NCBI RefSeq assembly: GCF_005943945.1 | Contig: NZ_CP040710.1 | Coordinates: 4,323,501 to 4,387,500 of the forward strand | DNA: 64,000 nt | Direction of reading: 5' to 3' | DNA from: Aggregatimonas sangjinii | GTDB taxonomy: Bacteria; Bacteroidota; Bacteroidia; Flavobacteriales; Flavobacteriaceae | Shown: in pieces, positions 43,713 to 51,577 of the stretch | Layout of the letters: each line of letters begins with the position of its first letter | Numbering within the stretch: position 1 is the first letter of the stretch | Made by a program: the position numbers and the translations under genes | Notes under the pieces: model-generated | What the model was told of the DNA's origin: nothing | The model's database searches: none | What the model saw: the letters and a program-made list of their open reading frames with translations, nothing else

Positions 43713-44690
43713 TTATTTGGTTTCCTGTATTCGAGTAATCAATTCATAAAACTCCTCGTCTTCTTTGTATTTATCAAAGGAGTCCTCGATTTTATCGGCG
43801 AAAAGGGTCTTGTCGGGGCGTATAATTTCTACGCCCGCTTTTTTAACGGCCTCCAAGGCTTCGTTTTCGGCCTCTAGCCATAAAGTGCGTTGGTAGGCTA
43901 CGGATGTTTTTACGGCCTGTTGCAGCCAGCCTTGTTCTTCATTCGATAGCTTTTCCCATAAATGGGTGCCGGCCAATAGCACATCGGGCAGGACGGTATG
44001 CTCATCCAAGGTATAGAACTTACAGACTTCATAATGTCGAGAAAGGTAAAAACTAGGCGGGTTGTTCTCTGCCCCGTCTACGACCCCTTGCTGTAACGCC
44101 GTATACAATTCACCCCATGATATGGGTGTGGGGGAACCTCCCAGACCACTTACCATATCCATGGCCGTAACGCTTTCCATAACCCGTATTTTTTGACCGA
44201 CCAGGTCTTCCGGAGTATGCACGGGTTTATCCTTGGTATAAAAACTGCGGCTTCCGGCATCGTAATAACCCAAGCCTTTGAGCCAATATTTCTCCCCGCC
44301 ATTGAGCAGTCCTTGCCCTATCGGACCATCTAAAACGTTGAAGGAATGCTGTCGGTCCCGAAAAAGGAAGGGTAGGCCGAGCACTTTCATCCGTGGCGCA
44401 AAGTTCTCCAGGACCCCCACTGAAACCTTTGTCATGTCAAGACTTCCGATTTGCAACAGTTCCAAACATTGGCGTTCGGTTCCCAATTGCTGACTAGGGT
44501 ATATTTCGAGTTTCATTTTACCATCGGAAATGCGTTCCAGATCTTCGCCCATTTTCACCATAGCGATATGTACCGAGTGGCTTACATCCAAACCATGCCC
44601 CAAACGCAAGGTTCTGGTACCTGAAGCTTCCGAACAGGAGAACGTGACCCCTAAAATAAGGGAGAGCAGTAAGAGTATTTTTAATTTCAT
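43713..44690 (-). CDS. dctP: TRAP transporter substrate-binding protein (DctP type), lipoprotein
   Basis: 325 residues with a lipoprotein signal (Cys19 in VTFSCSE), so it is tethered instead of free in the periplasm. The DctP fold is evident: RLGHGLDVSHSVHIAMVKMGEDL, KMKLEIYPSQQLGTERQCLELLQIGSLDM and KIRVMESVTAMDMVSGLGGSPTPISWGELYTALQQGVVDGAENN. The conserved Arg of KIRVMES binds the carboxylate of acidic substrates in this family. Its operon with uronate enzymes points to uronates or keto-deoxy sugar acids as cargo. Confidence 0.95.
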   Translation of the reverse strand: MKLKILLLLSLILGVTFSCSEASGTRTLRLGHGLDVSHSVHIAMVKMGEDLERISDGKMKLEIYPSQQLGTERQCLELLQIGSLDMTKVSVGVLENFAPRMKVLGLPFLFRDRQHSFNVLDGPIGQGLLNGGEKYWLKGLGYYDAGSRSFYTKDKPVHTPEDLVGQKIRVMESVTAMDMVSGLGGSPTPISWGELYTALQQGVVDGAENNPPSFYLSRHYEVCKFYTLDEHTVLPDVLLAGTHLWEKLSNEEQGWLQQAVKTSVAYQRTLWLEAENEALEAVKKAGVEIIRPDKTLFADKIEDSFDKYKEDEEFYELITRIQETK

Positions 44691-44714
44691 GGCATGTGCT
44701 TTAAAAATCGAATA

Positions 44715-45893
44715 TTACTTAATCTCAACGACCAATGGATTTTTCAAGCAATCAGCAAATCGGGTCAAATAGTCGTTCCATTCGGCTTTGTTTTCGAATT
44801 GTCCACTTTTCTTCCATCCAAAACCCGCATAATATGTGGCCTTATCGTTCAAGGTTGCGATATGGGCATAAAAGTTGCTTTCGTCCGTTTTATCCGTGTC
44901 ATAATATTCGAAACCGGCCATGGCCATTCCGGGAACCACGATGGCGGTACCCAGTTCGGAATCTTCATGGGGCTCCCAATAACTGATCCATCCGTCTTCC
45001 TGATGTATGTCTTTCGTACCCTTCTTATCATGCAGGGTAAGCCCGGCCGATATCGTGTCGGTGCCCGTTAGCATCACTTCGAATTTGGAAAGGTTGCTAC
45101 CATAGTCCAGGGTAATTCTTTTCTTTTCTGAAATCGTATCGCCGGCAGCGTCCCAATCGGCATAGGTCAACTCAAAACTTGTTTGAAGCGGCCCGTTGTG
45201 CAGGGTTTTCCAGGAGGTGAAATTTTTTGAAATGTAGTAGGTGCTGTCCACTTTCTTGGCGATTCCGCCTACACCCCGGCTAATGCCTACATGAAAATTA
45301 TCCAAGCCCTCTCCGTTGTCTTCGTGGTAGCTCCCATCGGTTTCAAGTTCCTTATGGTACCACTTATCGATAATAGGGTAATCTACCCGCTTCAACCAGG
45401 CATCCATACCGCTGGATAAGGTTCCGCCCTTCACGCCGTCCTCCTTCATTTTTTGTGCAGTGGGCCCATAGGTACGAAAGGCTACCCGATTATTTTCCCA
45501 AGCGTAATCATCGGTTCGTTCGGGTACGAATCGCGAATAGCAGGCGGGAGTATCTTCGGAATCCATTTTTTTATCCGTAGGTACGATTTCATACGTTTTT
45601 TCCGCGTTTGCCGCGATTTCGGGCTGAAATAGAATCGCATCCATGTTTCCATCGGCATCGGTGTCGATGAGCTGGCTAACCAATTCCGTACCGTCGGCGA
45701 TATCCTTAATGAGCAAATTCCCATCGGGATTTTCCAGTCCCAGGGAAGCAATCGGGACCGAAACGGTTTCAAGCGACCGATTGATGGCCATGTCGTTTTT
45801 CACGACGATTTGCGGATTGGGTTTTTCTTTTTCGCCACAAGACACCACAAGGATGGTAGCGGCTAGGATTGAAATCAAGTTGAAGTTTCGCAT
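44715..45893 (-). CDS. DUF4861 domain lipoprotein of the uronate operon
   Basis: 392 residues, lipoprotein signal with Cys19 (LVVSCGEKE). Nearly the whole protein fits the DUF4861 pattern, with VAFRTYGPTAQKMKEDGVKGGTLSSGMDAWLKRVDYPIIDKWY in the middle and the late YYAGFGWKKSGQFENKAEWNDYL. No enzymatic activity of this domain is established to my knowledge. The fold is probably beta-rich and periplasmic. It sits between kduD (9 bp) and dctP (24 bp), so a function on the imported uronate oligosaccharide, or delivery to the TRAP system, is plausible. Confidence 0.85.
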   Translation of the reverse strand: MRNFNLISILAATILVVSCGEKEKPNPQIVVKNDMAINRSLETVSVPIASLGLENPDGNLLIKDIADGTELVSQLIDTDADGNMDAILFQPEIAANAEKTYEIVPTDKKMDSEDTPACYSRFVPERTDDYAWENNRVAFRTYGPTAQKMKEDGVKGGTLSSGMDAWLKRVDYPIIDKWYHKELETDGSYHEDNGEGLDNFHVGISRGVGGIAKKVDSTYYISKNFTSWKTLHNGPLQTSFELTYADWDAAGDTISEKKRITLDYGSNLSKFEVMLTGTDTISAGLTLHDKKGTKDIHQEDGWISYWEPHEDSELGTAIVVPGMAMAGFEYYDTDKTDESNFYAHIATLNDKATYYAGFGWKKSGQFENKAEWNDYLTRFADCLKNPLVVEIK

Positions 45894-45902
45894 CGTTACA
45901 AT

Positions 45903-46691
45903 TTAGGTTTCGTTGGATGGTTTTCCGATGGTCGCCAATATTCCTCCATCAACGTACAATATGTGTCCGTTTACAAAATCGCTGGCCCTGGAGGCTAAAA
46001 ATATGGCTGCTCCGGCCAAATCGTTCGGATCGCCCCATTTGGCGGCCGGCGTTCGATTCACTATAAATTCGTTAAAGGGATGTCCTTCGACTCGGATAGG
46101 TGCGGTTTGCGAGGTGGCGAAGTAGCCCGGGCCGATACCATTGATCTGAATATTGTGTTTGGCCCATTCAGTAGCCATATTTTGGGTGAGCATTTTCAGA
46201 CCTCCTTTGGCAGCTGCGTAGGCACCTACCGTATTTCGTCCCAGTTCGCTCATCATCGAGCAAATGTTGATGATTTTACCCTGCTTTCGAGCCATCATGC
46301 CCTTCACGACATGTTTCGACATAATAAACGGGCTCACCAAATCGATATCGATTACCTCCTTGAAGTCGGCCACTTCCATTTCTTCAAGCGGTGTTCGTTT
46401 AATGATTCCCGCGTTGTTCACGAGAATATCGATAGGGCCAACTTCACTTTGTATTTTGCCTATCGCCTCGATGACCTGGGCCTCGTCCGCTACGTTGAAC
46501 CGGTAACCGACGGCCTTGATGCCTTCACGTTCAAAGTGTTTTACGGCATCATCGATTTTTTGTTGGGAGGAATTGCCGTTCACCACCAAGGTCGCACCGG
46601 CCTTTCCCAATCCTTTTGCCATGGCCATGCCCAGCCCATGGGTACTGCCCGTAACCAAAGCGATTTTTCCTTTTAAGTTGAATAATTCCAT
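45903..46691 (-). CDS. kduD: 2-dehydro-3-deoxy-D-gluconate 5-dehydrogenase (KduD)
   Basis: 262 residues, classical SDR. The cofactor motif TGSTHGLGMAMAKGLG (about 15-30), NNAG at about 90 and the catalytic Ser and YxxxK (SMMSELGRNTVGAYAAAKGG) are complete. It reduces 5-keto-4-deoxyuronate-derived 2,5-diketo-3-deoxygluconate to KDG. Gluconate 5-dehydrogenases look very similar, but kduI lies 9 bp upstream, which favours KduD. Confidence 0.9.
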   Translation of the reverse strand: MELFNLKGKIALVTGSTHGLGMAMAKGLGKAGATLVVNGNSSQQKIDDAVKHFEREGIKAVGYRFNVADEAQVIEAIGKIQSEVGPIDILVNNAGIIKRTPLEEMEVADFKEVIDIDLVSPFIMSKHVVKGMMARKQGKIINICSMMSELGRNTVGAYAAAKGGLKMLTQNMATEWAKHNIQINGIGPGYFATSQTAPIRVEGHPFNEFIVNRTPAAKWGDPNDLAGAAIFLASRASDFVNGHILYVDGGILATIGKPSNET

Positions 46692-46700
46692 TTCCCGAGT

Positions 46701-47540
46701 TTATCTTAAGTCCGTTATTTTGGCTACATCCATATCGCCATAATCCAAATTTTCCCCTGCCATACCCCAAATAAAGGTGTAGTTCGATGTACCGGATCCG
46801 CAATGAATGGACCATGGTGGGGAAATGACCGCTTCGTGGTTTTGCATCCATATATGTCGCGTCTCCTGCGGTTGCCCCATAAAGTGACATACAGACTGTC
46901 CCTCAGGCACATCCAGGTAGAAATAGACTTCCATTCTTCTATCATGTACGTGGGCAGGCATGGTATTCCATACACTTCCCGTTTTCAATTCGGTCATTCC
47001 CATTTGTAATTGGCAGGTAGTGACGACACCACCGATGATCATTTGGCTTACGGTACGGTGGTTGGCCGTTTCCAATGAGCCCAGCTCAATCTTGTTCGCT
47101 TCTGCAAGGCTCACTTTTTTGGTGGGATACGAAGTATGTGCGGGTGCCGAATTCAAATAGAATTTTGCCGGTTTATCCCCATCCTCACTTTTAAAAATGA
47201 CCTCCTTTGCGCCCTGCCCGATATACAGCGCATCTTTGTGGCCAAGGGCATAAGAGGTGCCGTCTACCGTTACCGAACCGGCATCGCCCACATTGATAAT
47301 GCCCAATTCACGGCGTTCCAAAAAGTATTCGGCCTTAAGCGGGTCTATGGCCTCCAGTGTCAAAGGACTTACCGGAACCGCCGAACCCGCGATGTAGCGG
47401 TCGTAATGGGTATAAGTGAGTTGTACTTTGCCCTTTTGCATCAGGTCGTCTATAAGGAACTCATCGCGGAGTTCCGTCGTGTTATATTTTTTAACTGCCT
47501 CCGGACTTGAAGCATAGCGTGTCTCGTAAGATGTTGACAT
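46701..47540 (-). CDS. kduI: 5-dehydro-4-deoxy-D-glucuronate isomerase (KduI)
   Basis: 279 residues, the normal KduI length, double cupin. The zinc site is visible in MPAHVHDRRMEVYFYLD (two His and Glu) and SIHCGSGTSNY. It isomerises 4-deoxy-5-keto-uronate, the ring-opened form of unsaturated uronates released by GH88, to the 2,5-diketo sugar acid used by KduD. It is 12 bp after uxuA and 9 bp before kduD. Confidence 0.97.
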   Translation of the reverse strand: MSTSYETRYASSPEAVKKYNTTELRDEFLIDDLMQKGKVQLTYTHYDRYIAGSAVPVSPLTLEAIDPLKAEYFLERRELGIINVGDAGSVTVDGTSYALGHKDALYIGQGAKEVIFKSEDGDKPAKFYLNSAPAHTSYPTKKVSLAEANKIELGSLETANHRTVSQMIIGGVVTTCQLQMGMTELKTGSVWNTMPAHVHDRRMEVYFYLDVPEGQSVCHFMGQPQETRHIWMQNHEAVISPPWSIHCGSGTSNYTFIWGMAGENLDYGDMDVAKITDLR

Positions 47541-47552
47541 AAATTATAGGAG

Positions 47553-48743
47553 TTATGAATTATATAATGCTTTTCTAATACCGGTTTCAAGGCCTCTAAG
47601 CTCGGCCAAACCTCTTAGGCGGCCAATACCAGAATATCCGGGATTTGTTTTTTTACGAAGGTCGTCGAGCATCTTATGCCCATGATCGGGCCGCATGGGC
47701 ATTCTGAGGTCTTTTCGGCCTGCCGACTTCCGCTTTTTCTGTTCGTTGATCAAAGCTTTCATGACGCCGTACATATCTACATCCCCTTCCAAATGATTGG
47801 CCTCATGAAAGTTGCCTTCGGCATCCCGTTGGGTGCTACGTAGGTGAATGAAGTGAATACGGTCTCCCAAACGATCGACCATTCCCGGCAAGTCATTGTC
47901 GGCACGAACCCCAAAAGAACCTGTACAAAATGTGAGTCCGTTGTTCGGGCTGTCTACCGCTGCATACAATTCCTTGATATCCTTTTCGGTACTCACCACC
48001 CGGGGCAATCCTAAAATAGGATACGGCGGATCATCGGGATGTATACACATGAACACCCCCGCTTTTTCGGCGGCGGGTATGATTTGCTCTAAAAATGCGA
48101 ACAGGTGTTTTTTCAATTGGGCGGGACCAATGCCGTCATAGGTGCTTAAAATCGTATTGAACTCTTTTAAAGAATAGCCTTCCTCGGCGCCGGGAAGCCC
48201 GGCGATGATATTGTTCGAAAGTGTTTTTTTACCTTTTTCGTCAAGCGTATCGAAATACCGGCGAGCGGCGGTTTTCTGTTCATCGGTGTAGGATTCCTCG
48301 GCACCCGGCCGTTTGAGCATAAACAATTCGAATGCCGCGAACGCTGCAGCCTCGAACCGCAATGCGGTAGAACCATCGGCCATCTCATAGTCGAGATTTG
48401 TACGGGTCCAGTCCAAGACCGGCATAAAGTTATAGCAAACGATGTCAATACCGCAGATGCCTAAATTGGTGAGTGTCTGTTTGTAGTTTTCGATATAGCC
48501 CTCGTACCCATCGGCCTGCGTTTTGATGGCCTCATGAATGGGAACGCTTTCGACGACCGACCAGCTGAGGCCTGCCGATTCAATAATTTCCTTTCTTTTA
48601 CTGATTTCGGCAATAGGCCATACTTCTCCGTTTTTTATATGGTGCAAGGCCGAAACTATTCCCGTCGCGCCCGCTTGTTTTATGTCGGAGAGGGACACCG
48701 GATCGTTGGGACCGTACCATCGCCATGTTTGTTCTAGATTCAA
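47553..48743 (-). CDS. uxuA: mannonate dehydratase
   Basis: 396 residues, TIM barrel of the UxuA family. The start [36 protein letters not shown], the metal ligands around [19 protein letters not shown] and [13 protein letters not shown], and [11 protein letters not shown] near residue 345 are all typical. It dehydrates D-mannonate to KDG. It shares the operon with the SDR oxidoreductase just upstream (15 bp), which would supply mannonate. Confidence 0.97.
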   Translation of the reverse strand: MNLEQTWRWYGPNDPVSLSDIKQAGATGIVSALHHIKNGEVWPIAEISKRKEIIESAGLSWSVVESVPIHEAIKTQADGYEGYIENYKQTLTNLGICGIDIVCYNFMPVLDWTRTNLDYEMADGSTALRFEAAAFAAFELFMLKRPGAEESYTDEQKTAARRYFDTLDEKGKKTLSNNIIAGLPGAEEGYSLKEFNTILSTYDGIGPAQLKKHLFAFLEQIIPAAEKAGVFMCIHPDDPPYPILGLPRVVSTEKDIKELYAAVDSPNNGLTFCTGSFGVRADNDLPGMVDRLGDRIHFIHLRSTQRDAEGNFHEANHLEGDVDMYGVMKALINEQKKRKSAGRKDLRMPMRPDHGHKMLDDLRKKTNPGYSGIGRLRGLAELRGLETGIRKALYNS

Positions 48744-48758
48744 ATCGTTTGTTTTAAA

Positions 48759-49592
48759 TTATACCCCGCTGTAGGCGCTGAAACCACCATCAACAGGAAC
48801 TACGACACCGGTCACAAAAGAAGCCCCTTCGCTACAAAGCCATAGCGTAGTGCCGATAAGATCTTCGGGTTTTCCGAATTTGCCCATGGGTGTTTGGTCT
48901 ATAATCTGATTTCCCCTGGGCGTGAGCGAGCCATCGCTCTGTGTTAGTAAGGCCCTGTTTTGATCGGTCAGGAAAAATCCCGGGGCCAGGGCGTTCACGC
49001 GAATCCCTACCTTCGAGAAATGCACGGCCAACCATTGGGTAAAGTTTGAAACGGCCGCTTTCGCACCACTGTAAGCCGGAATTTTGGTGAGGGGCGTAAA
49101 AGCGTTCATTGATGAAATGTTCAAGATACTACAACCCGATCTTCCAACCATATCCAAGGCAAAAACCTGTGTCGGTAGGAGCGTTCCGATAAAATTAAGA
49201 TTAAAAGTAAATTGAATGCCGGAAGTATCCAAATCGAAGAAGGTCTTAAAGCCCTCGGTCGTATCGCTTAAATCGTTTTCCTCTAAATAGGGGTTACTTG
49301 TGGTACCCAGAGGGTGGTTTCCTCCCGCGCCATTGACCAGAATATCACAAGGCCCTAGTTGGTCGTTGATTTCCTTTTTTGCGGTTTCCAAGGAATCCTT
49401 TTCCAAAACATTGGCGACCACACCGATTGCGGTGCCTCCCGATGCGTTTATTTCATTAGCTACTTTTTGGGCGGCTTCTTTTTTCAGGTCTAAAACCGCG
49501 ATTTTATGGCCTTGTGCGGCCAGCGCTACCGCCAAGGTGCTGCAAAGCACCCCACCGGCGCCTGTTAAAACGACTACTTTTCTATCCATCAA
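48759..49592 (-). CDS. SDR family D-mannonate oxidoreductase (fructuronate reductase)
   Basis: 277 residues (ATG at 49592 or one codon later). SDR motifs: VVVLTGAGGVLCSTLAVALAAQG (4-26), NGAGGN (about 88-93), catalytic SSMN and YSGAKAA, with a PDGS-like extended substrate loop (NPYLEENDLSDTTEGFKTFFDLD). By its place before uxuA it should reduce fructuronate to mannonate. E. coli uses the unrelated long-chain UxuB, so this is a non-orthologous replacement known in several Bacteroidota and other phyla. It is the first gene of the eight-gene operon. Confidence 0.85.
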   Translation of the reverse strand: MMDRKVVVLTGAGGVLCSTLAVALAAQGHKIAVLDLKKEAAQKVANEINASGGTAIGVVANVLEKDSLETAKKEINDQLGPCDILVNGAGGNHPLGTTSNPYLEENDLSDTTEGFKTFFDLDTSGIQFTFNLNFIGTLLPTQVFALDMVGRSGCSILNISSMNAFTPLTKIPAYSGAKAAVSNFTQWLAVHFSKVGIRVNALAPGFFLTDQNRALLTQSDGSLTPRGNQIIDQTPMGKFGKPEDLIGTTLWLCSEGASFVTGVVVPVDGGFSAYSGV

Positions 49593-49718
49593 TTTATGTT
49601 ATCTTTCATTATTTAGTGAAGGAAGTCCCTAAGATAGGTCCCTCCTTTCAAATTTCAAGTATTTAATCCAAACGAACTAATCCGTTTGCCGAACAATAGT
49701 ACATAAAGGGGTACACTC

Positions 49719-49734
49719 ACGTTCATTTGAACGT
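49719..49734. promoter_or_regulatory. candidate operator palindrome
   Basis: ACGTTC-ATTT-GAACGT, a perfect 6-bp inverted repeat in the 249-bp divergent region between the uronate catabolic operon and the beta-helix gene. It is placed to control either direction. No regulator is assigned. Confidence 0.4.
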
Positions 49735-49841
49735 TTTTAAAAGTACGCCATACTGTAAATGTATCTGTCCTGTGGTATCTTGGTGCAACACTTATTTTAC
49801 TCCGCCGTACTGGATTTTTGAAATAAAAAACGAAATGCTAT

Positions 49842-51509
49842 ATGAGACACCTTAAAAAATACTTCAAATGGTTCTTTCTGCTACCGGTAGCCATACTGGT
49901 TCAGGGCATTGGTTTTTCACAAGAATTGCCCTCCATCCTCACTTCTTCAAAGTCGGATGACGAGTCGTATCTGCCCGATTTTAGTTATGCGGGCTATGGT
50001 TTCGGGGAAATCGAGATCCCCAACTTGGAAGGTAGCATTATAAACGCTAGCGACTATGGCGTAATTGCCAATGACGGTCTTGATGATTCGAAGGCTTTGC
50101 GAAAGGCGTTGGAGGCAACAAAGGATATGATTGGGAGTACGATTCTTCAGTTGCCGAAAGGACGGTTGATTTTGAGCGACGTGCTCTATCTCGAGCGGAG
50201 CGATTTCGTGCTCAGGGGAGCGGGATCGGGCGCAGACGGAACGGAAATCTACTGCCCAAGACCCATGATGTATATGAAAGACCCCGAAGTATTGGCAGAG
50301 CTACGGGAATACCTACTACAATTTGATAAGCGACAGCGCGAACCGGAAAATAACATCGACCTTCCTTTTTCCCAATATGCCTGGTCGGGGGGCATGATTT
50401 GGACCCAAGTACCGGGCGAGCGCGTGAAATCGTATCTAGGGAAATATGATGTCCCGGAAACCGTGGTCGCTGAGATTTCGAGTGGGGAGCGAGGTGCACA
50501 CAAGCTACGGGCCAAGAACATTTCGGGACTGCAAGTGGGCGATGTCGTGCAATTGCAATTGTTCAATAAAACAGGCAGTCCGGATTCGGATTTGGTCAAG
50601 GACATGTACAAGAATACCGACGTCAAGGTCGGATCACATCATTGGGAGTTCCCCACCTTACCATTGGTGCGGCAAGAAGTGCTGGTGACCAAAATAGCAA
50701 AAAATGAGATTACGATAAAGACACCCCTAACCGTTGCCATAGCACCCGGCTACGAAGCGCGAATGGTGAAATGGAAGCATCTAAAGCAAGTAGGTATCGA
50801 ACACTTGCGGATGACTTTTCCCGATGCGTCCTTTATTGCCCATCATGTAGAACGCGGTTTCAATGGAATATTCCTAACACGGTTGTACAACAGTTGGGTA
50901 CGTGACGTGGTCATTCATAATGCGGATAGTGGGATACTCACCGAAGAAATTGCGAATGTGACGATTTCCGATATTCAGACTACGGGCGGAAACAAAGCCC
51001 ACTATACCGTTGCCATGGCAGGGGTGCACAATGTTTTGGTCGACAACCTAAAAGTGTTCAACCGTGCCGAACATCCCTTGAGTTTCAATACATTTTCAAC
51101 GAAGAATGTCTATCGCAATTGCGAGGTGTTCGTTCAACCGGTTTTGGACCAACATTCAGGCGCCAACCATCAAAATCTGTTCGACAACATTACCGTTCAT
51201 TTGAATCCTAATGAAGATGGCAGCTACCCTTTATTTGCGGGGGGCGGAGCTCCCTATTGGAAACCTTCACATGGTGCCTTTAGTACGTTTTGGAATATAA
51301 AGGTCAGTCTTTTGAGCGGATTGGACAGTACGAGCCCGCTGCTCCTTAACGGAATGAGCGACGGCCCGTTTGCCCGCGTCATCGGGGTTTATGGGAACCA
51401 TCCATTGAAGATAGCATACGGCCCCAAGGCCTATATCGAAAATACCAATAATGAAATTGTAAAAATTCCTTCACTCTACGATTATCAAAGGACCGCACGC
51501 CTGCGTTAA
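49842..51509 (+). CDS. DUF4955-like right-handed beta-helix protein
   Basis: 555 residues with a signal peptide (about 1-26, ending GFSQE). The N-terminal part carries the pectate-lyase-like start NASDYGVIANDGLDDSKALRKALEATK, where parallel beta-helices of GH28 and several lyase families begin. From about residue 320 there are successive coil repeats (NGIFLTRLYNSWVRDVVIHNADSGI, VTISDIQTTGGNKAHYTVAMAGVHNVLVDNLKVF), then HPLSFNTFSTKNVYRNCEVFVQPVLDQHSGANHQN. This latter block resembles DUF4955. It could be a polysaccharide lyase or hydrolase for the PUL substrate, but no catalytic residue can be named. It stands alone, 68 bp before the regulator gene. Confidence 0.75.
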   Translation: MRHLKKYFKWFFLLPVAILVQGIGFSQELPSILTSSKSDDESYLPDFSYAGYGFGEIEIPNLEGSIINASDYGVIANDGLDDSKALRKALEATKDMIGSTILQLPKGRLILSDVLYLERSDFVLRGAGSGADGTEIYCPRPMMYMKDPEVLAELREYLLQFDKRQREPENNIDLPFSQYAWSGGMIWTQVPGERVKSYLGKYDVPETVVAEISSGERGAHKLRAKNISGLQVGDVVQLQLFNKTGSPDSDLVKDMYKNTDVKVGSHHWEFPTLPLVRQEVLVTKIAKNEITIKTPLTVAIAPGYEARMVKWKHLKQVGIEHLRMTFPDASFIAHHVERGFNGIFLTRLYNSWVRDVVIHNADSGILTEEIANVTISDIQTTGGNKAHYTVAMAGVHNVLVDNLKVFNRAEHPLSFNTFSTKNVYRNCEVFVQPVLDQHSGANHQNLFDNITVHLNPNEDGSYPLFAGGGAPYWKPSHGAFSTFWNIKVSLLSGLDSTSPLLLNGMSDGPFARVIGVYGNHPLKIAYGPKAYIENTNNEIVKIPSLYDYQRTARLR

Positions 51510-51537
51510 CAAAGAAATGCGCAAATATCAGTATCTT

Positions 51538-51545
51538 TAAATTTG
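51538..51545 (+). promoter_or_regulatory. candidate -7 promoter element (TAAATTTG)
   Basis: Exact TAnnTTTG match 32 bp before the start of the hybrid regulator. No clear -33 element. Confidence 0.35.
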
Positions 51546-51577
51546 TTCCTAACCACTGAAAATGCCGCCGGGATACT

